Positions 8,783-17,796 of a stretch of 64,000 bases of DNA are shown piece by piece. The DNA lies in contig JANQRS010000036.1 of NCBI GenBank assembly GCA_028284445.1, forward strand, positions 120,599 to 184,598. The letters are read 5' to 3'. Both the position numbers and the translations under genes were made by a program. Numbering within the stretch: position 1 is the stretch's first letter; every line of letters starts with the position of its first letter. The notes below the pieces were generated by a model. That model made no database searches. It saw nothing but the letters and a program-made list of their open reading frames with translations, and was not told the DNA's origin. Source of the DNA: Calditrichia bacterium. Lineage in GTDB: Bacteria; Calditrichota; Calditrichia; RBG-13-44-9; J075.

Positions 8783-11077
8783 ATGCAGTCACTAGTAAAA
8801 GCATCTCCAGAAATTTGTATGACATCTTACATATTACATAAGGTGAATTTGCTTATTCGCAGCCGAATCCTTGCTGGATTTCTCGGCCTCGGCCTGTTTT
8901 TATGCAGCTATGACAGCGGATTTGCTAAAGAGCGGCCAAGTATTTCTATGAGCAAGGCGGAAGGGCAGGCAATCCGGGAAAACCTCGATAAGCTGCCGCT
9001 GTTAAAGAAGTCCTTCGACGCTTACAAGAATGCCGTCGAATCTGCGATGCTGCAAACGATTGAATTGCCGCCACCGGGTGAAGCAGGTGGCTATGCTCAC
9101 GAGAAACACAAGCAGAACTATCGCGAAATGCAAATGGCCGGCGTGCTCTTCACCATTACCGGGGATGAGCGCTATGCCGACTTTGTTAAACGCATGCTTG
9201 AGCAATATGCAGTGATGTATCCAACCCTCGGTCCCCATCCGCGCTCATTCAAGCAGAAGCCCGGGCGACTCTTCCATCAAACCCTCAATGAAGAGGTCTG
9301 GCTGGTAAATGTTGCCCAGGCCTATGATGCTGTTTATGAATGGCTTACGCCGGAAGATCGCGCAAATTTCGAAGAAAATATTTTTCAACCAATGATCCAT
9401 CTCTTCTCCGTGCAATACGCCGAAGAGCTTGACCGCATTCATAATCACGGCACCTGGGCCTGTGCCGCGGTTGGCATGATCGCATATGTGTTGGATGACA
9501 AGGAACTGGTAGAAAAAGCAATTTTGGGAACAAGGAAAAACGGCCAGGGCGGGTTCCTGCGGCAATTGGAACTTCTGTTTTCGCCGGATGGCTATTATAT
9601 GGAAGGTCCATACTATATAAGATATGCCCTGCGCCCGTTTTTTCTTTTTGCGGAAGCCATTGAACGGAACGAACCCGAACGCAAAATTTACGAATATCGT
9701 GATGGTATCCTCAGAAAAGCCTTCTACGCTACAGCTATGACGGTATACCCCAATGGGGTTTTTCCGGCAATAAACGATGCTTCCTTAAGTATGGATATTG
9801 CTGACATCGGCCCGACGATTGCCGGCAACCTCAGCTATTACCGCTACGGCGCAGACGAAAACCTGTTGGCCATCGCAGCGATACAGGATCGGGTGATCCT
9901 GAATGGTGCCGGACTGAAAGTCGCAGAAGATTTTGGCAATGGTGAAAACGTCGCCCCTTTGAACTGGTCGAGCGTTGAGCTTCGGGACGGGCATGATGGC
10001 GAGCGCGGCGGATTAGGGATTTTACGGACCGGTCAAGGCCGCGAACAAACCATGCTCCTGATGAAATACGGAGTGCATGGCAAAGGGCATGGGCATTTCG
10101 ACAAATTGCACTTCATCTTTTATGACCAATATCGCACGGTTGTGCCCGATTACGGCTTTGCGCGCTGGATCAACATGGAACCGAAGTTTGGTGGACGCTA
10201 CACCGCCGAAAATAATTCGTTTGCCAAGCAAACGATTGCGCACAATACCGTGGTAGTTGATCAAGCCTCCCAGAACAGCGGCAAGCGCCAACAGGCGGAT
10301 GAACGCTGGGGAGAACGTCATTTCTTTGATGGCGGCGATGGTGATGTGCAAGCCGTTAGCGCCTTTGCCAATGATGCTTATCCGGGCGTCGATATGCAGC
10401 GCACCATGCTGCTGGTAAATGATCCATTGCTGGAGCATCCGGTTGTAGTTGACCTTTTTCGCCTAACCAGCGAATCAGACCATCAATATGACTACCCACT
10501 CTATTTTAACGGACAAATAGTGACCCTGCCGGATGGCATAAAGGCGCACGCCGATCAACTGGCGCCGCTGGGCGCAGATAACGGCTATCAGCATATCTGG
10601 AACGTTGGGTCTGGCAGCAGCGATACTGATATCCGCTTTTCCTGGTTCGATGGGAATCGCTACTATAGCGTAATCAGCGCGCCCTCCCCGGGAACTGAGG
10701 TTTTTGTCGGTCGAACTGGCGCAAATGATCCGGATTTTAATCTGCGTTCGCAGCAGATGGTGATGCTGCGTCGAAATGCCGCCAACCATCTGTTTGCCTC
10801 CGTCATTGAGCCTCATGGCTATTTCAACGAAGCGCGTGAGCAAACCCGCGACGCACGCAGCGTCATTCAATCTGTTAATATCGAAGGCAGCAATGAAACA
10901 GCCAGCGTCATCACTGTTCGCGGCAAGCGCGATTTGCAATGGCAAATTATGATTCGCAACAGCGAAACAGCGAGCAAAAAAACGCGGGTTGTTTTTAGTG
11001 GTAAGGAATATGAGTGGGAAGGGAATTACAAGCTTATTCGGCAACAAGCGGCTGAAGAGGAGATGAGCAAAAAGTGA
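8783..11077 (+). CDS. PL17 oligoalginate lyase (heparinase II/III fold), periplasmic
   Basis: Exolytic alginate lyase that cuts oligo-alginate to unsaturated monouronate. A long basic leader and hydrophobic stretch ending GFA give a signal peptide. ATG 8783 is the first start, but ATG 8819 is equally possible. The N-terminal alpha/alpha toroid carries N221-H222 (IHNHGTWA) and Y278 in MEGPYYIRYA, which keep the spacing of N201, H202 and Y258 in Saccharophagus Alg17C. The C-terminal beta-sheet domain has HGKGHGHFDKLHFIFYD with the catalytic and zinc histidines. There is no T9SS sorting domain, so a periplasmic site is likely. It is first in a run of co-directional alginate genes, 36 bases before the DEH reductase. 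Length (764) fits PL17 subfamily 2. Confidence 0.95.
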   Translation: MQSLVKASPEICMTSYILHKVNLLIRSRILAGFLGLGLFLCSYDSGFAKERPSISMSKAEGQAIRENLDKLPLLKKSFDAYKNAVESAMLQTIELPPPGEAGGYAHEKHKQNYREMQMAGVLFTITGDERYADFVKRMLEQYAVMYPTLGPHPRSFKQKPGRLFHQTLNEEVWLVNVAQAYDAVYEWLTPEDRANFEENIFQPMIHLFSVQYAEELDRIHNHGTWACAAVGMIAYVLDDKELVEKAILGTRKNGQGGFLRQLELLFSPDGYYMEGPYYIRYALRPFFLFAEAIERNEPERKIYEYRDGILRKAFYATAMTVYPNGVFPAINDASLSMDIADIGPTIAGNLSYYRYGADENLLAIAAIQDRVILNGAGLKVAEDFGNGENVAPLNWSSVELRDGHDGERGGLGILRTGQGREQTMLLMKYGVHGKGHGHFDKLHFIFYDQYRTVVPDYGFARWINMEPKFGGRYTAENNSFAKQTIAHNTVVVDQASQNSGKRQQADERWGERHFFDGGDGDVQAVSAFANDAYPGVDMQRTMLLVNDPLLEHPVVVDLFRLTSESDHQYDYPLYFNGQIVTLPDGIKAHADQLAPLGADNGYQHIWNVGSGSSDTDIRFSWFDGNRYYSVISAPSPGTEVFVGRTGANDPDFNLRSQQMVMLRRNAANHLFASVIEPHGYFNEAREQTRDARSVIQSVNIEGSNETASVITVRGKRDLQWQIMIRNSETASKKTRVVFSGKEYEWEGNYKLIRQQAAEEEMSKK

Positions 11078-11113
11078 GAACGTATCTGGCAAACAAAAAC
11101 AATGGAGTACGGA

Positions 11114-11869
11114 ATGGATAATCTAAAGGGTAAAGTAGCCGTGGTAACAGGCGGAGGGCGTGACATTGGAAGGGCAACCTGCGTGAAATTCGCTGAAAAA
11201 GGCATGTCGGTTGTGATCAACTACTATTCCAGCGAAACCGCAGCGGAAGAAACCATCGAGCTATGCGAAAAGGCCGGTGGCCATGCAATTGCCGTGCAGG
11301 CGGATGTCACCAAGGCATCAGAAGTTGAGCACCTGATGAACGAAACCCGTAAAGCCTTTGGCGACAAGATTCAGGTATTGGTAAATAACGCCGGCGGCCT
11401 GGTTGCCCGTAAAAAAATCTCCGAGATGCCGGAATCGTTTTGGGATGAAGTGGTTGAGCTGAATTTGAAAAGCGTTTTCCTGGTAACCAAAGCGGCCTTG
11501 CCTTATCTGAGCGACGGTGGTTCCATTGTGAATCTCAGCAGCCTTGCTGCCCGTGACGGTGGTGGCGGTGGCTCGCTGGCGTATGCAACCTCCAAAGGCG
11601 GCGTGTTAACCTTTACGCGCGGTCTGGCAAAAGAATTGAAGCCTCGCGGTATTCGCGTAAACTGCGTCTCTCCGGGACTTATCAATACAACATTTCATGA
11701 TACTTTCACCCCGGATGAAGCACGTAAGAATGTGGCTGCCAAGACCCTTGCCGGTCGTGAAGGATCTTCCGAAGATGTGGCGAATGCCATTCTCTTCCTG
11801 GCGTCTGATGCTTCTTCTTACGTCAATGCTGAATCGCTTGAAATAAATGGTGGTCTGTACTTCATCTAA
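11114..11869 (+). CDS. SDR-family 4-deoxy-L-erythro-5-hexoseulose uronate (DEH) reductase
   Basis: Short-chain dehydrogenase that probably reduces DEH to 2-keto-3-deoxygluconate with NAD(P)H in the cytoplasm. Visible motifs are TGGGRDIGRA for the cofactor, NNAGG, the serine in NLSSLAARD, the YATSK catalytic pair and PGLINT. The TGGGRDIG form is typical of reductases in alginate loci. ATG 11114 was chosen because GGAG lies six bases ahead; ATG 11102 would add four residues. It sits between the PL17 lyase and the TRAP transporter, exactly where a DEH reductase is expected. Other SDR substrates cannot be excluded from sequence alone. Confidence 0.88.
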   Translation: MDNLKGKVAVVTGGGRDIGRATCVKFAEKGMSVVINYYSSETAAEETIELCEKAGGHAIAVQADVTKASEVEHLMNETRKAFGDKIQVLVNNAGGLVARKKISEMPESFWDEVVELNLKSVFLVTKAALPYLSDGGSIVNLSSLAARDGGGGGSLAYATSKGGVLTFTRGLAKELKPRGIRVNCVSPGLINTTFHDTFTPDEARKNVAAKTLAGREGSSEDVANAILFLASDASSYVNAESLEINGGLYFI

Positions 11870-11889
11870 GGTAACGGAGCCTGAGCTCA

Positions 11890-12915
11890 ATGCTGAGAAA
11901 AGTCATATCACATAGCCTACTGCTGGCATTTCTGACCCTGATAGCCTGCAGCGGCAGCGAAAGTAAGCGCACGCTTCGTCTCGCCCATGTGCTGGATCAG
12001 CAGTCGCCGGTACATCAGGCGATGGCGCATTTCGGTAAACACCTGGAAAAAATCTCCGGTGGCAAAATCGAGGTGGTACTCTATCCCAGCGGACAGTTGG
12101 GCAATGAACGCGAGTCGCTCGAGCTGGTGCAATTGGGAGCCCTGGACATTGTAAAGGTCTCCTCCGCTGTGGTTGAAAATTTCGTTCCGGAAATGGCGGT
12201 CTTCAGTTTGCCCTACCTGTTCCGCGATGCGGACCACTATTGGCAAATTTTTGGCGGCGAAATTGGTCGTGAACTGTTGTTGAAAGGCGAGCCGTATCTT
12301 TTGCGCGGCCTGTGCTTCTATGATGCCGGATTCCGCAGTTTTTTCCTGATTGATCGAGCAGTTGAATCGCCGGAAGACCTCGACGGACTGAAAATTCGCG
12401 TGATGCGCAGTAATACCCAGATTCGCACCATCAACCTGCTCGGCGGCAATGCCACTCCCTTGCCCTGGGGTGAGCTCTACTCGGCACTGCAGCAAGGTGT
12501 CGTTGACGGTGCCGAAAATGCACCATTGAATTTCTATCAAAATCGCTTCTACGAGTTATGCCAATATCTATCACTCGATGAGCATTCCGCGCCGCCCGAT
12601 GTATTGCTGATTGGCACCCACACCTGGAATCAGTTGAGCAGTCAGGAGCAGCAATGGGTTGACGAAGCAATTCAGGAATCCATCGTTGTGCAAAAACGGC
12701 TCTGGGCAGAGTTAACAGCGAAATCGATTGCAGCCGTGGAAGAAGCGGGTGTCAAGGTGCTATATCCGGAGAAAGAGCCATTTTTTCAGCGCGTCCAGCC
12801 GATTTACGATGATCTTGCCGGAACCGAATTAGGCGCGCTTGCCCAACGCATTCGCGCCGTAAAGCCGGTTGAAGCAGATACCACGGACATGATGATTACA
12901 GGTGACGACGAATGA
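11890..12915 (+). CDS. TRAP transporter solute-binding lipoprotein (DctP family)
   Basis: Captures an acidic sugar or other carboxylate in the periplasm and delivers it to the DctQM permease. The signal peptide ends in the lipobox LIAC, so it is anchored as a lipoprotein, unlike most free DctP proteins. The family pattern is clear: LRLAHVLDQQSPVH near the N-terminus, LYPSGQLGNERE, and GLKIRVMRS with the conserved arginine that binds the substrate carboxylate. It is 20 bases after the DEH reductase and overlaps the small permease by four bases. Context indicates unsaturated uronate or oligo-alginate monomer as substrate. Confidence 0.94.
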   Translation: MLRKVISHSLLLAFLTLIACSGSESKRTLRLAHVLDQQSPVHQAMAHFGKHLEKISGGKIEVVLYPSGQLGNERESLELVQLGALDIVKVSSAVVENFVPEMAVFSLPYLFRDADHYWQIFGGEIGRELLLKGEPYLLRGLCFYDAGFRSFFLIDRAVESPEDLDGLKIRVMRSNTQIRTINLLGGNATPLPWGELYSALQQGVVDGAENAPLNFYQNRFYELCQYLSLDEHSAPPDVLLIGTHTWNQLSSQEQQWVDEAIQESIVVQKRLWAELTAKSIAAVEEAGVKVLYPEKEPFFQRVQPIYDDLAGTELGALAQRIRAVKPVEADTTDMMITGDDE

Positions 12916-13385
12916 GCAAATTAACTGCTGCAATAGATAAAGTGTTGGAACAGGCCCTGGTTTGGTTGATGGCCATTATGGTGGTGGTAGTTACCTGGCA
13001 GGTGGCGACCCGCTATCTACTGAATAGCCCCAGCTCCTTCACCGAAGAACTGGCAACCTATCTGTTGATTTGGATTAGTCTGCTTGGTGGGGCTTATGGC
13101 GTACGACTAGGTGCGCACCTTGGCGTGGATGTATTAACCCATCGCCTGGAAGGTCGTAACAAGCGAATTTCTGAGCTGCTGATTTATAGCATGATCATTT
13201 TTTTCTCACTGCTGGTTTTCATCATCGGCGGCATTCGCCTGGTTTACGTCACCCTGACTCTTGATCAGGTCTCTGCTGCCTTGAAAATTCCGATCGGATA
13301 CATTTATACGGTTATCCCGCTTAGCGGTGCTTTGATGATTTACTATGCAGTGCATCGAATGCTTCATCCCGAGCTTGATGCTTGA
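12912..13385 (+). CDS. TRAP transporter small permease (DctQ family)
   Basis: Four-helix inner-membrane subunit of the TRAP transporter, 157 residues. It shows four hydrophobic segments and family signatures such as VTWQVATRYLLNSPSSFTEE and GGAYGVRLGAHLGVD. The start overlaps the stop of the binding-protein gene (ATGA). The last codons and the stop lie inside a 7-bp tandem repeat, so the extreme C-terminus (ELDA) is set by the repeat. Confidence 0.94.
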   Translation: MSKLTAAIDKVLEQALVWLMAIMVVVVTWQVATRYLLNSPSSFTEELATYLLIWISLLGGAYGVRLGAHLGVDVLTHRLEGRNKRISELLIYSMIIFFSLLVFIIGGIRLVYVTLTLDQVSAALKIPIGYIYTVIPLSGALMIYYAVHRMLHPELDA

Positions 13386-13406
13386 TGCTTGATGCTTGAT
13401 GCTTGA
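13373..13406. repeat. Heptanucleotide tandem repeat over the dctQ stop codon
   Basis: About 4.9 copies of GCTTGAT. The reading frame of the TRAP small permease ends inside it. Each of the three forward frames meets TGA within the repeat. The unit is the reverse complement of the TCAAGCA-type repeat at the right end of the window. Confidence 0.9.
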
Positions 13407-13512
13407 AAAAGCCAATATCTAGTATCAAACATCGAGTATCTAACGACAAAGTCTAGGAGACTTGATTTGTTTAAAATAAACAAAAACAAAAACTAACATT
13501 GCCTAACCAATT

Positions 13513-14808
13513 ATGACAATTGATATCACGGTTTTACTGCTCAGTTTTATTCTTCTGCTCCTGATGAACGTGCCGATTGCCTATTGTATTGGGCTCTCGA
13601 CGGCACTTACGATGCTGGTCAATGTAGATATGATGCCGGCAGTCAGCGTTGTTGCCCAAAGGGTAGCAACCGGCCTGGATAGCTTTACGCTGCTGGCAAT
13701 TCCCTTTTTTGTTCTTTCCGGTAACCTGATGGCACATGGAGGGCTGGCCCGAAGGCTCATAGACTTTGCCAAGGCCCTGGTTGGATCGCTGCCGGGTGGC
13801 TTGGCCTTCGTCAACATTATTTCCGCGATGTTCTTTGGTGCCATTTCAGGATCTGCAATTGCCTCTGCGGCAGCAATCGGCTCCTTTATGCATCCGAAGC
13901 TGGTTCAAAATGGCTACGATCCGGAATTCAGCGCAGCGGTGAACGTCACCTCTGCAACTACCGGATTAATTATTCCGCCAAGTAATGTGCTCATTGTTTA
14001 CTCGCTGGCTTCCGGCGGTGTCTCCATTGGCGCCCTCTTTTTAGCCGGATATCTACCAGGCGCCATCATGGGACTTGCGCTTATGCTAGTTGCCGGAGTA
14101 ATTGCCAAGCGCAAAGGCTATGCAACCGGCGAGCGGGTCGGCTTCGGTGAAGTGATTCGTGCCTTTGGAAATGCGATCCTCAGTCTGACGCTGATTATTG
14201 TCGTGATTGGCGGTATTGTTGCCGGGATCTTTACAGCAACAGAGGCTGCGGCGATTGCCGTTGTCTACGCCTTAATACTGACCATGGCAGTCTATCGGGA
14301 AGTGGCGGTGAAAGATCTCAAGAAGATTCTGCTTGATTCCGCCATCACCACTTCGGTGGTCATGCTGCTTGTCGGCACCTCGATGGCCCTCTCCTGGGTG
14401 CTGTCGTATGAGAACATTCCTCAAAACATTACCAGCGGCTTACTCGCTGTCAGTGAAAACCCGATTGTCCTGCTCTTCATTATGAACCTGGTTCTGCTGG
14501 CGGTTGGCACTTTTATGGATATGACTCCGGCAATCCTGATTTTCACGCCGGTATTTCTTCCGATTGCCGTGGCAATGGGTATCGATCCGGTTCACTTCGG
14601 TATCATGATGGTTTTCAACCTTTGTATTGGATTGTGCACGCCGCCTGTCGGGACAGTCCTTTTTGTCGGCTGCGGCATTGCCAAAGTGTCACTAAGAGAA
14701 ATTGTAAAACCGCTGTTGCCAATGTATGCAGCGATGTTCCTGGCATTGATTCTGATTACCTACGTTCCTCAAATCACTCTGGTCATTCCACGTTGGTTTG
14801 GGTTCTAG
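13513..14808 (+). CDS. TRAP transporter large permease (DctM family)
   Basis: Large inner-membrane subunit (431 residues, about twelve hydrophobic segments) that carries out Na+-coupled uptake. Family landmarks are NVPIAYCIGLST, SGSAIASAAAIGSFMHP and the hairpin-loop region near TGLIIPPSN; LGTFMD-like and CIGLCTPPVGTVLFVG segments lie in the second half. It is separated from dctQ by 127 bases holding the heptamer repeat and AT-rich DNA. No strong ribosome-binding site precedes ATG 13513. It is followed 39 bases later by the TonB-dependent receptor. Confidence 0.95.
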   Translation: MTIDITVLLLSFILLLLMNVPIAYCIGLSTALTMLVNVDMMPAVSVVAQRVATGLDSFTLLAIPFFVLSGNLMAHGGLARRLIDFAKALVGSLPGGLAFVNIISAMFFGAISGSAIASAAAIGSFMHPKLVQNGYDPEFSAAVNVTSATTGLIIPPSNVLIVYSLASGGVSIGALFLAGYLPGAIMGLALMLVAGVIAKRKGYATGERVGFGEVIRAFGNAILSLTLIIVVIGGIVAGIFTATEAAAIAVVYALILTMAVYREVAVKDLKKILLDSAITTSVVMLLVGTSMALSWVLSYENIPQNITSGLLAVSENPIVLLFIMNLVLLAVGTFMDMTPAILIFTPVFLPIAVAMGIDPVHFGIMMVFNLCIGLCTPPVGTVLFVGCGIAKVSLREIVKPLLPMYAAMFLALILITYVPQITLVIPRWFGF

Positions 14809-14847
14809 GAAACAAATTAACCTGCTGAATTTAGCGGAGATTGTAAA

Positions 14848-17733
14848 ATGATATCACGTTTATCTACAATCATTCTTCTGTTGAGCTTCACCTGTATCGC
14901 CATATTTGCCGGCGAAACCGGTAAGATATCAGGTATAGTGAGCGATAAGAGCGATGGAACTGCGCTGCCCGGCGCAAATATTATCGTTACGGAAAGATGG
15001 GAAGGGGATGACGCCATTGCCCTTCAGCAGCCTCTTGGCGCCTCCAGTGATATTGATGGTGCTTACTTTATCATTAATGTGCCGCCCGGTCGCTATAATG
15101 TCGAAGTGGCCTACATTGGTTACGCCGCTCAGAAAATAGTTGGCGTGCAGGTTCAGGTTGATAAAACCACTCGCCTCGACTTCCAGCTTGACTCCGAAAT
15201 TATTGCCGGAGAAGAGGTGTCGGTAACCGCTTTTAAGGCCGGCACCGTGGAGCGGGATGTTTCTGCCACCAAGGTAACCTACAGCGTTAGTAATGTAGAA
15301 GAACTACCGGGTATCAACGATATCGGCGATATTCTCTCCTTGCAGGCAGATGCAGATGATGGTCACTTTCGCGGTGGGCGTACCGGAGAAGCGCTTTTCC
15401 TTGTAAACGGCGCATCAATTGTCAATCCGCTCTCCAGCGGCCGTGCATTTACCCCGATGACAATTGGTCTGGAAGAGGTTGAAGTGTATACTTCCGGCTT
15501 TAGTGCGGAATACGGCAACGTGCAGTCCGGCGTGATCAACATGGTTGCCAAAGAAGCGCGAACCGACAAATGGGAAACGAAGCTCGATATTTCTTCAACG
15601 AACGCCTACTACAAGACTCACGGCGGCAGCGTTTTTTCACGTGAATATAATGACTATTTTGAGCGGTTGAACAATACTGAGGAATGGGCTGTTGGCACCG
15701 ATCCGATTTCCGGGGCCTTCCTGTGGTCACATTTTGGTCTCGGCTTTGATCGCTACCTGCCGGAACTGCCGATTCAGTTTCCGCCACCACCACCGTTGAG
15801 CCTCGAAGACTCCATACGCACCGCGGAATTGATTCGCATTCTCTGGCTGCAGTCGGTTCGGCAAATCGGCCTGGAATACGATAAACCTGATTACCGCGTT
15901 GACTTCTCCAGTGGTGGCCCGATCGGGAATAACCTCAGCCTTTTCGTTGCCGCTCAGCAGCGAGTGAACCAACCGGTTTTGCCGACCGGTCGAACCGACG
16001 TTTCCAGGCAGTTGGCCACGAATATGACATTTCGCCCCAACGATAGTCATAAAATTCAGCTGATTTACAACTACAATACCGGCTTCGACAATGGTATCGG
16101 TGCGAATTACTTCCGCTGGTTTGAAAGTGTCCTCAATGTCATAAAGCGAAAAGACAACACCCATCAATTTGCCTTCAATTGGAATTACGTGCTCAGCAGT
16201 TCGACCTTTTTGGATATCAAAATGAGCAGACTGTCGACATTTAGCGGTGACTATGTTGATCTGCTTGGTGATAGCACGTTGACAGAACTGTACACAAATT
16301 CCATCAACTGGCGGGATTACACGGCGCCAACCGGCTATCAGGTTGGTAAATTCCAGACCACAAATGGTACTGAGCGCACCAAAACCTACACTTTCAACAC
16401 CAGCTTCACCAGTCAGCTGGATAAATACAATCTCCTCAAAGCCGGTGTTCAATTTCACTACTATGATCTGAATGTTGATTGGCAGCGTAGTCGAAGCAGC
16501 GCCAGTTCGTTACGCCTGGAAAACTATTCAAATTCTCCTTATGAAGGCGCTGTGTACGTTCAGGACAAGCTCGAGTATGAAGGAATGGTTGCCAATATTG
16601 GTCTTAGGCTGGACTTCTATGACTTCAATACCGACTACTTCACCAATATTTTTTCGCCCTATGAAAATCCCAACTTTGATCCGACTGATCCGGATCAGGG
16701 CGCATTTTATGACACTGAACTGGCGGCTACTGATGAGACCGGTCTCAGCTACGCTTTTCAACCGCGCATTGGCGTGTCATTCCCTGTCTCCGAACGCGCC
16801 GTGCTTCATTTCAATTATGGTATTTTTACACAACGGCCGGCCTTTGAGCGCATCTTTGTTGATCGTCTGAAAACCACGGAATTTCCGGACTATGATCGCC
16901 TTGGCAATCCACAGCTGGAGCCGGAGCGTACCATTTCATATGACGTCGGACTGGTCTATGGCTTGCCATTCGGCTTGTCGCTGGATCTCAGCTCCTATCT
17001 GAAGGATGTCAGTAATCTGCTGCAGTTTGCCAGCTATCAAAATATTGGCGGTAGCCGCTATTCAACCTTTATTAATCGCGAATATGCCAATATCAAGGGA
17101 TTCCAGGCAATTCTCAAGAAACGCGGCGGCATTGTTAGCGGATCAGCGCACTACAATTGGGAATCTGCGACCGGTAAATCCGGCAGCGCCATCGGTAGTG
17201 GCGTGCGGGCAGAATTCTTCGAGGATGATAATTTGCCGGACCTCTTGCCGGCACCGGAAGACGTTTTCCTGGATCATAACCGAAAGCACAAATTGGTGCT
17301 GCAGTTTGGCCTCAAGACACCTGGGAACCGCGGGTTCAGCCTGTTCCGCGGTCTGTCGGCAAACACTGTTTATCGCGTGGTTTCCGGTCGTCCTTTCACT
17401 TTCGATGCCTCCGGTCAGGGATTGCAGTTCAATTTACGCACGCCAACGGAACACAACGTTGATCTACGAATCGACAAGCGCTTGACAATCAATGGTACCG
17501 ACACCAGGCTTTACCTGGAAGCATTCAACTTGTTTGATAACAAAATTTTTCACTATGGTCGCACTTTCCAGGATGGCACGGATGGCGAAAATGCCTTCAA
17601 GCTTCGTTTCGTGGAAAATCCCGAGGCGGCGTTGACGCAAACCGATTTTGATCCCTATTTCACCAGCGTTGAAGCCTATTTATATGATAACCGGCCGCGC
17701 CATTATCGCTTTGGGGTTGAATTTGATTTTTAA
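14848..17733 (+). CDS. TonB-dependent outer-membrane receptor with carboxypeptidase-regulatory N-domain
   Basis: Outer-membrane beta-barrel that takes up ligand using energy from TonB, presumably alginate oligomers here. Residues 1-21 are a signal peptide. Residues 26-112 form a CarboxypepD_reg-like domain (GKISGIVSDKSDG, then YFIINVPPGRYNVEVAYIGY). The plug follows (about 120-245, with GFSAEYGNVQSGVINMV), then a long 22-strand-type barrel ending in a C-terminal phenylalanine (FGVEFDF). There is no STN domain, hence no sign of direct sigma/anti-sigma signalling. The length of 961 suits the family. It is co-directional with the TRAP genes. No SusD gene is next to it; a T9SS-type protein of unknown function takes that place. 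Confidence 0.93.
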   Translation: MISRLSTIILLLSFTCIAIFAGETGKISGIVSDKSDGTALPGANIIVTERWEGDDAIALQQPLGASSDIDGAYFIINVPPGRYNVEVAYIGYAAQKIVGVQVQVDKTTRLDFQLDSEIIAGEEVSVTAFKAGTVERDVSATKVTYSVSNVEELPGINDIGDILSLQADADDGHFRGGRTGEALFLVNGASIVNPLSSGRAFTPMTIGLEEVEVYTSGFSAEYGNVQSGVINMVAKEARTDKWETKLDISSTNAYYKTHGGSVFSREYNDYFERLNNTEEWAVGTDPISGAFLWSHFGLGFDRYLPELPIQFPPPPPLSLEDSIRTAELIRILWLQSVRQIGLEYDKPDYRVDFSSGGPIGNNLSLFVAAQQRVNQPVLPTGRTDVSRQLATNMTFRPNDSHKIQLIYNYNTGFDNGIGANYFRWFESVLNVIKRKDNTHQFAFNWNYVLSSSTFLDIKMSRLSTFSGDYVDLLGDSTLTELYTNSINWRDYTAPTGYQVGKFQTTNGTERTKTYTFNTSFTSQLDKYNLLKAGVQFHYYDLNVDWQRSRSSASSLRLENYSNSPYEGAVYVQDKLEYEGMVANIGLRLDFYDFNTDYFTNIFSPYENPNFDPTDPDQGAFYDTELAATDETGLSYAFQPRIGVSFPVSERAVLHFNYGIFTQRPAFERIFVDRLKTTEFPDYDRLGNPQLEPERTISYDVGLVYGLPFGLSLDLSSYLKDVSNLLQFASYQNIGGSRYSTFINREYANIKGFQAILKKRGGIVSGSAHYNWESATGKSGSAIGSGVRAEFFEDDNLPDLLPAPEDVFLDHNRKHKLVLQFGLKTPGNRGFSLFRGLSANTVYRVVSGRPFTFDASGQGLQFNLRTPTEHNVDLRIDKRLTINGTDTRLYLEAFNLFDNKIFHYGRTFQDGTDGENAFKLRFVENPEAALTQTDFDPYFTSVEAYLYDNRPRHYRFGVEFDF

Positions 17734-17796
17734 GCCAGGCGTTGGTGTTAGCAGACTGCTCGGATACTATAACCAAACTATAAATGGAGTCATTTT

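Noticed and set aside
13455..13497. Nine-codon leader peptide before dctM
   Set aside because: AGGAGA is followed by TTG and a short Lys/Asn-rich frame, but the sequence is low-complexity and nothing else supports translation.
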